Source: Gemmiger sp. An87 (GTDB taxonomy: Bacteria > Bacillota > Clostridia > Oscillospirales > Ruminococcaceae). From it: a stretch of 64,000 nucleotides of DNA. Below, one piece after another: positions 43,872-50,541 of the stretch. The stretch's first letter is position 1; the number at the start of each line of letters is the position of its first letter. The position numbers and the translations under genes are program-made. The notes beneath the pieces were generated by a model. That model was given only the letters and a program-made list of their open reading frames with translations. It was not told the DNA's origin and did not search any database. Location of the stretch: contig NZ_NFHD01000002.1 in the NCBI RefSeq assembly GCF_002159185.1, positions 62,001-126,000 of the forward strand, written 5' to 3'.

Positions 43872-45023
43872 TCAGGGCTCGTAGCCCTCCAGGGTGGCCT
43901 TGATGGAATCGCCGAAGCCGGAGGAGTAGACCACCGAGCCGTCCTTCAGCATCCACATGGCCTCCACGCCGTCCAGGCTTTCCACCAGGGCCTGGCCGTC
44001 CTCCAGAGTCAGGCAGAACAGGCCGGTGGACAAACAGTCGCCCAGGCCGGAGTCCGGCACCAGCACCGCCACGGCGGAGAAATGGTCCGCGGGCATCAGG
44101 GTGTCCGGGTCGATGATGTGGTTGTAGCGCTCGCCATCCACCTCATAGAAGCGCTGGTAGTCGCCGCTGGTCACCAGGGCCATGTCCTCCATGTAAACGG
44201 ATACCAGGTAGGGCGCGTCGTTCACCACCTGACCGGCCAGCTCCACCGAGGCCCAGGGGTCCTGGATGCCTGCGGTCCACCGGGTACCGTCCGGCTTGTG
44301 GCCGATGGTGCGCACGTTGCCGCCCACGCTCAGAATGGCGCTGGAAAGGCCACGCTCCTCAGCGGCCCGGGCCACCATTTCCACCGCATAGCCCTTGCCC
44401 ACGCTGCCCACGTCCAGCTGCAGCTGGTCATCGGCAAAGTAAACGGTACCGGCCTCTTCGTCCAGCACCAGATCGTCGATGCTGCAGTGCTCGTTGGCAG
44501 CGGTCAGCTCCTCCATAGGGGGCAGCTGGGCGTTGTCCGGGTCGTTGAGGCCGGCTTCCCGGTAGTCGTGCCAGATGCTCAGCACCGCGCCGAAGGCCAC
44601 GTTCATCTGGCCGCTGGTGGTCTTGTACATTTCCTTGGATTCCACCAGCAGGTCCATGATCCGGGCATCCACCTCCACCGGGCCCTGGGCGGCGCTGTGG
44701 TTCAGGTCGTACAGGTTGGTCACGCCCTCGTAGTGGTTGTAGATATCGTACAGCTGGTGGTATTCGGCCAGATCCTGATGCAAGGCGTCCATCTGCTGGT
44801 TCCACTCCTCCTCGCTGGGGGCGTAGCCGATCACGGTGGTCACGGTGTCGAACACATCATACCAGCTGGCGGTGTATTTCTCCCAGCCGGCCATGGCCGG
44901 GTCGGCGCTGGTCGAGGCAGCCTGAGAGACGGAAACAGACGAGGAAGCGGGGCTGCCGCAGCCGGCCAGTGAAGCGGCCAGCAGCACGGCGGCACAGCCC
45001 GCGCAGAGAAGGCGTTTTACCAT
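43872..45023 (-). CDS. apbE: FAD:protein FMN transferase ApbE (lipoprotein)
   Basis: 383 residues. A lipobox (LAASLAGCGS) anchors it on the outer face of the membrane. ApbE landmarks: FDTVTTVIGY near 60, SGQMNVAFGAVLSIWHDY near 138, LDVGSVGKGYAVE near 205, ILSVGGNVRTIG near 230 and YNHIIDPDTLMP near 300, with the metal-binding Asp and Ser/Thr in the last third. It transfers FMN from FAD to Thr of target proteins. The lipoprotein encoded just upstream carries two matching Thr sites. Confidence 0.93.
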   Translation of the reverse strand: MVKRLLCAGCAAVLLAASLAGCGSPASSSVSVSQAASTSADPAMAGWEKYTASWYDVFDTVTTVIGYAPSEEEWNQQMDALHQDLAEYHQLYDIYNHYEGVTNLYDLNHSAAQGPVEVDARIMDLLVESKEMYKTTSGQMNVAFGAVLSIWHDYREAGLNDPDNAQLPPMEELTAANEHCSIDDLVLDEEAGTVYFADDQLQLDVGSVGKGYAVEMVARAAEERGLSSAILSVGGNVRTIGHKPDGTRWTAGIQDPWASVELAGQVVNDAPYLVSVYMEDMALVTSGDYQRFYEVDGERYNHIIDPDTLMPADHFSAVAVLVPDSGLGDCLSTGLFCLTLEDGQALVESLDGVEAMWMLKDGSVVYSSGFGDSIKATLEGYEP

Positions 45024-45092
45024 AGCAACAAAGATCCTCCGTGTGAAGATTCGGGCTTTGCGCCGAAGGGCGTGCCCGGATAGAAAAAACAG

Positions 45093-45125
45093 AAAACGGC
45101 CAGACCGCCGGGGCCTGGCCGTTTT
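45093..45125 (-). terminator. Intrinsic terminator of the flavinylated-lipoprotein gene
   Basis: aaaacggccag/ctggccgtttt with T's in minus orientation, 41 bases after the stop. No separate apbE promoter is visible downstream of it, so some readthrough probably feeds apbE. Confidence 0.75.
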
Positions 45126-45165
45126 TTCATTTTAGCAGATAACGCCGTGATGCGCAAGCTGTTGA

Positions 45166-46272
45166 TCAGGCCAGAGCCTTCTCCACAGCAGCGTTGAAGT
45201 CCAGCACGTTCATGGTGCAGGAAGCAGCGATGTCGGCGTCGGTGGGACCATTGTGGCCCTCAGCGTCGGTCTCAACAGCAGCCACGTCGGCAGCGGTCTT
45301 GCCAACCAGCCAGGCAGCGTAAGCGTTGGCCTGCTCGTACCACTCCTTGCCGATGCCGGAAGCGCCCTTCATGTTGTACTCTTCCTTCAGATCCTGCTTG
45401 GAAACGATGTCACCCTTGGAGGTAACCTCGCCGGCCTCGGTCACGTCGAACTTGGCCTGAGTGCAATCCCAGATGCTGCTGGTGATCTTGCCGTCAGCGT
45501 CGGTGGTCACAGCGGCGTAGGTGGTATCGGTCTGAACCAGACCCTCGCCCTCGTTGTCGGCGGGCAGCTTGGAGGAGTCCATGTTGGTGGACAGACCCAG
45601 AGCCAGGGTGTCGTCAGCGGAAGCGCCCAGAACCTGAGCGTTCTCGGTAGCCTGAGCAATGGCCTCGATGAAATCGGTCACGCTCATGGTGCAGGAAGCA
45701 GCGATGTCGGCGTCAACAGGGCCGTTGTGAGCATCGGGATTGGTCTCGATGGCGCGAACTTCCTCAGCGGTCATGCCAACCACGTACTCAGCGAAGGCAT
45801 TGGCCTGCTCGTACCACTCTTTGCCGATGGCGGAAGCGCCCTTCATGTTGTAGTCTTCCTTCAGCTCCTGCTTGGACTTGAAGGTAGCGGTGGTGTCGAA
45901 GGAACCGTCAGCATTAACGGGAACCTTGTTCTGGGCAACATCCAGCTTGCAGCTGATGATCTTGCCGTCCTCGCCAACCAGAACGGCGGCGGCGGTGCTG
46001 TCCACCTGAGCGTTGCCGGCAGCGTCGGCGTCAGCGTCAGCCACGGTGGTGTTGGAAACGATGGCCATACCGGTCTTCACGCCAGCCTCGGTAGCAGCAG
46101 CCTCAGAGGAAGCAGCCTCAGAGGAAGCAGCCTCGGAGGAAGCGGCCTCAGAAGAAGCAGCAGTGGAAGAAGCGGTGGAAGTGGAAGTAGCGGTGCTGGA
46201 AGAAGCGCCGCCGCAGGCTACCAGGCTGAAAGCCAGGCAGGCAGCCATGACCAAAGCAATAGCTTTTTTCAT
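45166..46272 (-). CDS. Two-domain FMN-binding-like lipoprotein, probable ApbE substrate
   Basis: 368 residues. A lipobox (FSLVACGG near residue 20) and a Ser/Ala/Glu repeat tether (about 28-60) are followed by two similar domains of about 150 residues. Both contain KxELKEDYNMKGAS.IGKEWYEQANA and end in DADIAASCTM. The Thr of this last motif (Thr195 and Thr353) sits six residues after Asp, the spacing of the DxxxGAT flavinylation site, with Cys and Ser replacing Ala and Gly. The layout matches PplA-type extracellular electron-transfer lipoproteins. The upstream promoter is exact consensus. Flavinylation is an inference from motif and the adjacent apbE. Confidence 0.75.
   Translation of the reverse strand: MKKAIALVMAACLAFSLVACGGASSSTATSTSTASSTAASSEAASSEAASSEAASSEAAATEAGVKTGMAIVSNTTVADADADAAGNAQVDSTAAAVLVGEDGKIISCKLDVAQNKVPVNADGSFDTTATFKSKQELKEDYNMKGASAIGKEWYEQANAFAEYVVGMTAEEVRAIETNPDAHNGPVDADIAASCTMSVTDFIEAIAQATENAQVLGASADDTLALGLSTNMDSSKLPADNEGEGLVQTDTTYAAVTTDADGKITSSIWDCTQAKFDVTEAGEVTSKGDIVSKQDLKEEYNMKGASGIGKEWYEQANAYAAWLVGKTAADVAAVETDAEGHNGPTDADIAASCTMNVLDFNAAVEKALA
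46088..46162. repeat. 15-bp in-frame tandem repeat in the lipoprotein tether
   Basis: About four to five copies of a 15-base unit (gcagcctcagaggaa and close variants) encode the AASSE pentapeptide repeat. Copy number could vary by slippage without breaking the frame. Confidence 0.8.
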
Positions 46273-46344
46273 GATGTTGTTACTCCTCTCGATAATAAAA
46301 TCGCACAAACATATCCCACCTGCACGAGGATGGGAAACAGCTTT

Positions 46345-46373
46345 ATTATAATTTCCTGACAGATGTTTGTCAA
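46345..46373 (-). promoter_or_regulatory. Exact consensus promoter of the FMN-binding-like lipoprotein
   Basis: Minus strand TTGACA (46368-46373), 17-base spacer, TATAAT (46345-46350). It implies high expression. Confidence 0.85.
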
Positions 46374-46407
46374 TGTAAAAGAGCACTGTAAAAAATGACA
46401 GTTTGGT

Positions 46408-46439
46408 TGCAAAATGCATAAAACCATGCGCATTTTGCA
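46408..46439 (-). terminator. 10-bp perfect inverted repeat after the DUF3783 gene
   Basis: tgcaaaatgc/gcattttgca with a 12-base loop, just downstream of the DUF3783 stop in minus orientation. The T-run is weak, so it could also be a protein-binding site. A smaller dyad, actgt-N8-acagt, lies at 46385-46402. Confidence 0.45.
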
Positions 46440-46451
46440 TAAAATATAGGA

Positions 46452-46871
46452 TTATTGCTCTTTTTGTGCAACTTCTGCGGCAGCGCGGGCGGCAAAGGCC
46501 TCCCGTTCCCGAACCAGTTCGGCCAGCAGAGCCGCCAGAGTCCAGCCCTGATTGGTGGGGGTAACCATCGCCTTCAGAGGGATGGAAACACCCCCGGCCC
46601 GCAGCCGGGTCAGAAAGGAATCCAGCCGGGAGCGGTCCAGCCCGTTCATGATGAGAGCGGCAGGCCAGTCTCCGGTCAGGGCGGGCGCGCTGGCGGGGCC
46701 GGGGCCGCCGCACAGGCTTGCAATGGTGCGGCCGGTGTCGGCGGGGGTCACCGGGGTCAGGGTCAGGCCCTCGGCCCGGCAGGCGTCGGCCAGGGCGGCA
46801 AAGCCGGGTTCGGTGTCGGGATAGTTCCAAACCAGCGCACAGGGCGCCAGCGGACGGATGCGTGCTTTCAT
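46452..46871 (-). CDS. DUF3783 domain protein
   Basis: 139 residues. The region SFLTRLRAGGVSIPLKAMVTPTNQGWTLAALLAEL (about 80-120) is the DUF3783 signature, present in small proteins of anaerobic Firmicutes without known function. AAAGGAG is 6 bases before ATG 46871. It lies 74 bases downstream of aroF on the same strand with no terminator between them, so co-transcription is probable. Confidence 0.75.
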   Translation of the reverse strand: MKARIRPLAPCALVWNYPDTEPGFAALADACRAEGLTLTPVTPADTGRTIASLCGGPGPASAPALTGDWPAALIMNGLDRSRLDSFLTRLRAGGVSIPLKAMVTPTNQGWTLAALLAELVREREAFAARAAAEVAQKEQ

Positions 46872-46945
46872 GAAAGGCTCCTTTCGCCTCCGGGGAGGCT
46901 TCAACCATAGTTTGTGTGGGTTATGGGGCGTTTATGCGGGGCGGG

Positions 46946-47959
46946 TCAGTTCATTTCCTTGCCGAAGAAGGCGGCTTCACGGCTGATGTCCTGCATCAGG
47001 GCGTCGAACTGGGGGCAGGTCAGGCTCTGGGCGCCGTCGCACTTGGCCCGGGCCGGGTCGTTGTGTACCTCGATCATCAAACCGTCCGCACCGGCGGCCA
47101 CCGCGGCCTTGGCCAGCGGCTCCACCATCCAGTTGATGCCCGCCGCATGGCTGGGGTCGATGACCACCGGCAGATGGCTCATGTGCTTGAGCATGGGCAC
47201 GGCGGAGATGTCCAGGGTGTTGCGCATGCTGTTCTCGAAGGTACGGATGCCCCGCTCGCACAGAATCACCTGCTCGCAGCCCTCGGCCATGATGTACTCG
47301 GCGCTCATCACGAACTCCTCCAGTGTGGCGGAAAGGCCCCGCTTGAGCAGCACCGGCTTGCCCATGCGGCCCACCGCCTTGAGCAGCTCGAAGTTCTGCA
47401 TGTTCCGCGCGCCCACCTGAATCAGGTCCACGTCCTCGAACAGGGGGATGTGCTCGGTGTTCATGATCTCGGTCACGATGGGCATGCCGGTTTTGGCACG
47501 GGCGTGACGCAGCAGCTCCAGGCCCTCGGCCCGCATGCCCTGGAAGGAGTAGGGGGAGGTGCGGGGCTTGAAGGCGCCGCCGCGCAGCAGGCTCGCGCCG
47601 CTGGCCTTCACCTCATTGGCCACCAGGCAGATCTGCTCCTCGCTCTCCACGCTGCAGGGGCCGGCGATCACCGCGAAGTGGCCGCCGCCGATTTTGGTGT
47701 TGCCGATCTGGACCACGGTGTCCTGGGGGTGGAACTTGCGGTTGGCCTTTTTGTAGGGCTCGGAGATGCGGCGCACCTGGTCCACCGCCGGGTTGGCCAG
47801 CACCCAGCTCTCGGCCACGGCCTTGGTGTCGCCCACCAGGCCCAGAATGTGCTCCTGCTCGCCCAGACTTTCGTGGATGGAAAGGCCCATGGCCTCCAGC
47901 TCGGCGCGGAGCGCGCGCACCGCGGATTCGTTTGCGTCCTGTTTCAAGATGATGATCAT
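46946..47959 (-). CDS. aroF: 3-deoxy-7-phosphoheptulonate (DAHP) synthase, AroF/type I-beta
   Basis: 337 residues. An N-terminal ferredoxin-like regulatory domain (about 1-75; MIIILKQDANESAVRALRAELEAMG) precedes the TIM barrel with AGPCSVES, RGGAFKPRTSPYSFQG, VGARNMQNFELL, KRGLSATLEE and VVIDPSHAAG. It catalyses the first step of aromatic amino acid synthesis. GAGGAG is 8 bases before ATG 47959. Expression is predicted to be attenuated through a Tyr/Phe-rich leader peptide and a terminator upstream. Confidence 0.95.
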   Translation of the reverse strand: MIIILKQDANESAVRALRAELEAMGLSIHESLGEQEHILGLVGDTKAVAESWVLANPAVDQVRRISEPYKKANRKFHPQDTVVQIGNTKIGGGHFAVIAGPCSVESEEQICLVANEVKASGASLLRGGAFKPRTSPYSFQGMRAEGLELLRHARAKTGMPIVTEIMNTEHIPLFEDVDLIQVGARNMQNFELLKAVGRMGKPVLLKRGLSATLEEFVMSAEYIMAEGCEQVILCERGIRTFENSMRNTLDISAVPMLKHMSHLPVVIDPSHAAGINWMVEPLAKAAVAAGADGLMIEVHNDPARAKCDGAQSLTCPQFDALMQDISREAAFFGKEMN

Positions 47960-48004
47960 GTCAAATACTCCTCTATATAAGATGAAAGGGGCAGGCCCGA
48001 AAAG

Positions 48005-48042
48005 GAAAAAGCCGGGGGCCTGCTTGCTGCAAGCCCCCGGCT
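48005..48042 (-). terminator. Attenuator terminator in the aroF leader
   Basis: agccgggggc/gcccccggct with a 13-base loop and TTTTT on the minus side, between the leader peptide and aroF. Confidence 0.85.
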
Positions 48043-48074
48043 GGGTCGTACCGGCAAAACCGATGCGAGGCGTG

Positions 48075-48164
48075 TTACACCGCCCGGGAATGTTCACAGC
48101 AAACCAAGACCTTGCCATAAAAAGCAAAGCCATAATAATAGTTTGCGGTAAACAGTCGAGCCAT
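48075..48164 (-). CDS. Aromatic leader peptide of aroF (29 codons)
   Basis: ATG 48164 with GAGGA 6 bases upstream encodes MARLFTANYYYGFAFYG, continuing for 12 more residues to TAA at 48075. Six aromatic residues occur within eight positions (YYYGFAFY). Position, composition and the following terminator are those of a classical attenuation leader: ribosome stalling at Tyr/Phe codons should prevent terminator formation. The gene is too short for usual gene callers. Confidence 0.85.
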   Translation of the reverse strand: MARLFTANYYYGFAFYGKVLVCCEHSRAV

Positions 48165-48197
48165 AAAAAGTCCTCACAGGTCGATTAAGTTAGGCCT

Positions 48198-48226
48198 AGC
48201 ATACCACCGGGAAAAGCGGTTGTCAA
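48198..48226 (-). promoter_or_regulatory. Promoter of the aroF leader transcript
   Basis: Minus strand TTGACA (48221-48226), 17-base spacer, TATGCT (48198-48203). The leader peptide starts about 27 bases after the expected start site. Confidence 0.75.
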
Positions 48227-48261
48227 GAAAAAATTTATCCGGCTAAAGCGGCGCGGGGCGG

Positions 48262-48290
48262 TTGCGAGAAAAAAGCGAACGCATTATAAT
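48262..48290 (+). promoter_or_regulatory. Promoter of ybaK
   Basis: TTGCGA (48262-48267), 17-base spacer, TATAAT (48285-48290), divergent from the aroF promoter. Confidence 0.75.
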
Positions 48291-48361
48291 AGGTGGAAAA
48301 CAAGGGCGATCCCGCATCATTCCGGGCGGTACTGCCCAAACGCCAAAAGGAGGCATGAGCC

Positions 48362-48847
48362 ATGGCAGCCAAGCAGACCAAAACCAACGCCATGCGCAAG
48401 CTGGAGACTGAGAAGGTGGCCTACACCTTCCATGAATACGACCACGAGGACGGCGCCATCGACGGTGTGTCGGTGGCAAGCAAGCTGGGGCAGGACCCGG
48501 CCCGGGTGTTCAAGACCCTGGTCACCCAGGGGGCGAGCAAGAATTTTTATGTGTTTGTGATCCCGGTGGCCGCCGAGCTGGACCTGAAAAAGGCAGCGAA
48601 GGCGGTGGGGGAGAAGAGCGTGGCCATGCTGCACGTGGCGGATCTGCTTAAGACCACCGGTTATATCCGGGGCGGCTGCAGCCCGGTGGGCATGAAAAAG
48701 CAGTTCGTCACCGTGATCGACGCCTCCGCTCAGGACAAGCCCACCGTGATGGTGAGCGCCGGGCGCATCGGCGCCCAGGTGGAGCTGGCCCCCGCCGATC
48801 TGGCCCGGGTGACCAAAGCTCGCTTCGAAAGTATTACATTTGCGTGA
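48362..48847 (+). CDS. ybaK: Cys-tRNA(Pro)/Cys-tRNA(Cys) deacylase YbaK
   Basis: 161 residues, the full YbaK/EbsC length. VFKTLVTQG near 50, the catalytic-site Lys in DLKKAAKAVGEKSVAM, and the GYIRGGCSPVGMKK loop near 100 are diagnostic. It removes Cys from mischarged tRNA-Pro. AAAAGGAGG lies about 10 bases before the ATG. It is monocistronic. Confidence 0.93.
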   Translation: MAAKQTKTNAMRKLETEKVAYTFHEYDHEDGAIDGVSVASKLGQDPARVFKTLVTQGASKNFYVFVIPVAAELDLKKAAKAVGEKSVAMLHVADLLKTTGYIRGGCSPVGMKKQFVTVIDASAQDKPTVMVSAGRIGAQVELAPADLARVTKARFESITFA

Positions 48848-48968
48848 AAATAATACAGCATAAGTAATACTACGACGGTTGACAATTGGTAAATATGCCA
48901 AAAAACAAAGGGGAATATTCAACAACCCGGCGAAACTTCTGAAAATAAAACCGAGGGGGGCAAACCGG

Positions 48969-48998
48969 TTGCATTTTGCCGGCCGGGCCTGCTAAACT
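48969..48998 (+). promoter_or_regulatory. Probable promoter of the pur operon leader
   Basis: TTGCAT (48969-48974), 18-base spacer, TAAACT (48993-48998). The -35 lies in an imperfect dyad ccggttgc...gccgg. A TTGACA at 48879 has no -10 at the right distance. The rest of the gap 48848-48968 is AT-rich without a recognisable element. Confidence 0.5.
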
Positions 48999-49031
48999 AG
49001 GATTGTAAAATTCTTGTTAGGGGGTGCACCC

Positions 49032-49127
49032 ATGAAGCGCGGATTCATTCAAATGAAGGGTTACGAAGCCGGTTTTGCAGCGCTGTTTGGGGAGAAAAGC
49101 ACCCATAACGCAATCCTTGCCGTATAA
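49032..49127 (+). CDS. 31-codon ORF in the pur operon leader
   Basis: ATG 49032 with an AGGGGGTG site upstream encodes a peptide beginning MKRGFIQMKGYEAGFAALFG and ending in TAA at 49125-49127, exactly where the 5' arm of a terminator hairpin begins. The peptide has no biased run of one amino acid. Its place before purE suggests a regulatory leader peptide whose translation would interfere with the terminator; it could instead be a tiny independent gene. Confidence 0.5.
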   Translation: MKRGFIQMKGYEAGFAALFGEKSTHNAILAV

Positions 49128-49160
49128 AAGGCCGTAGTGCATGCGCACTGCGGTCTTTTT
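49127..49160 (+). terminator. Terminator/attenuator before purE
   Basis: About 13-bp stem (aaaggccgtagtgc/gcactgcggtcttt with two G-U pairs), 4-base loop and TTTTT, ending 33 bases upstream of purE. Confidence 0.8.
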
Positions 49161-49192
49161 CGTTGGCGTTTCATCTGGGAGGGTTTCAAAAC

Positions 49193-49696
49193 ATGGAACA
49201 GAAAAAAGTAGCGATCCTGATGGGCAGCGACAGCGACTGGCCGGTGGTCAAGGCCGCCGCAGCCGAGCTCAAGCGCCTGGGCATCCCCTGCGAGGCGCAC
49301 ATCCTCAGCGCCCACCGCACCCCGGCGGCTGCCGCTGAATTTGCCAAAAACGCCCGTGCCGCGGGCTTCGGCGCCATCATCTGCGCCGCGGGCATGGCCG
49401 CCCATCTGGCGGGCGCCATCGCCGCCAACACCACCCTGCCGGTGATCGGCATTCCCATGAAGGGCGGCGCGGTGGACGGTCTGGACGCCCTGCTGGCTAC
49501 GGTACAGATGCCCAGCGGTATCCCGGTGGCCACCGTTGCCCTGAACGGCGCCAAGAACGCCGCCATCCTGGCCGCTCAGATGCTGGCCATCACCGACGAG
49601 TCTCTGGCCGCCAAGCTGGACGCCGACCGGGCCGCCATGACCGAGCAGATCGCGGCCAAGGAAGAGAAGCTGCAGGCCGAGCTGGCCGCGCTGTAA
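49193..49696 (+). CDS. purE: N5-carboxyaminoimidazole ribonucleotide mutase PurE
   Basis: 167 residues. MGSDSDWPVV near 10, SAHRTP near 39, CAAGMAAHLAGAIAANTTLPVIGIP and LLATVQMPSGIPVATVALNGAKNAA are class I PurE signatures. It makes CAIR. A class I PurE normally needs PurK, but no purK is in the cluster. GGGAGGG is 10 bases before ATG 49193. First gene of the pur operon. Confidence 0.95.
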   Translation: MEQKKVAILMGSDSDWPVVKAAAAELKRLGIPCEAHILSAHRTPAAAAEFAKNARAAGFGAIICAAGMAAHLAGAIAANTTLPVIGIPMKGGAVDGLDALLATVQMPSGIPVATVALNGAKNAAILAAQMLAITDESLAAKLDADRAAMTEQIAAKEEKLQAELAAL

Positions 49697-49761
49697 GGCG
49701 GAGCATTTTCAAAGGTTTTTATTAATTTTTAATTGATTGATATCAAAAGGAGCAGAGAATC

Positions 49762-50469
49762 ATGAACAAGCTGGAGCAGTTGTACGAAGGTAAAGCCAAG
49801 AAAGTATTCGCCACCGAGGACCCCAACCTGGTCATCGTGGATTACAAGGACGACGCCACCGCAGGCGACGGCGCCAAGAAGGGCACCATCCGCGGCAAGG
49901 GCGTTGTGAACAACAAGCTCTCCAACAACCTGATGAAGATGCTGGCCGAGCAGGGCGTGCCCACCCACTTTGTGGAGGAGCTGAGCGACCGTGAGACCCT
50001 GGTGAAGAAGGTTCAGATCGTTCCCCTGGAGGTCATCGTGCGCAACGTGGCCGCGGGCAGCTTCTCCAAGCGCTACGGCGTTGCCGAGGGCACCGTGTTC
50101 AAGGCTCCCACCCTGGAGTTCAGCTACAAGAACGACGATCTGCACGATCCCCTGATCAACCACTACCATGCTCTGGCTCTGGAGCTGGCCACCCAGGAGG
50201 AGATCGACACCATCTCCGCCTACGCCTTCAAGGTGAACGAGATCCTGAGCAAGTACCTGCTGCAGTTCAACATCCGCCTGATCGACTTCAAGCTGGAGTT
50301 CGGCCGTCTGGCCGACGGCACCATCGTGCTGGCCGACGAGATCAGCCCCGACACCTGCCGCTTCTGGGACGCCACCACCGGCGCTCACCTGGACAAGGAC
50401 CTGTTCCGCCGCGATCTGGGCGGTGAGGAAGAGGCCTACCAGGAAGTGATGAAGCGCCTGCTGGGCTAA
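49762..50469 (+). CDS. purC: SAICAR synthase PurC
   Basis: 235 residues. LYEGKAKKVFATEDPNLVIVDYKDDATA at the start, and DTCRFWDATTG near 195, are the ATP- and substrate-binding blocks of PurC. It couples CAIR to aspartate. AAAGGAGCAG is about 7 bases before the ATG; 65 bases after purE. Confidence 0.97.
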   Translation: MNKLEQLYEGKAKKVFATEDPNLVIVDYKDDATAGDGAKKGTIRGKGVVNNKLSNNLMKMLAEQGVPTHFVEELSDRETLVKKVQIVPLEVIVRNVAAGSFSKRYGVAEGTVFKAPTLEFSYKNDDLHDPLINHYHALALELATQEEIDTISAYAFKVNEILSKYLLQFNIRLIDFKLEFGRLADGTIVLADEISPDTCRFWDATTGAHLDKDLFRRDLGGEEEAYQEVMKRLLG

Positions 50470-50541
50470 GGCAGCACCGCACGATTCACCGCTACCGCCA
50501 CCGGAAAGGCTGCGGTATTGCCCAAGAGAAAGGAAAGGCCG

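Noticed and set aside
46088-46162. CRISPR-like array from regular 15-bp repeats
   Set aside because: The units are contiguous without spacers, in frame, and encode a lipoprotein tether.
48848-49192. Guanine or PRPP riboswitch before purE
   Set aside because: The conserved cores of the purine aptamer and of the ykkC-type element are not found; only a short ORF and a terminator are present.
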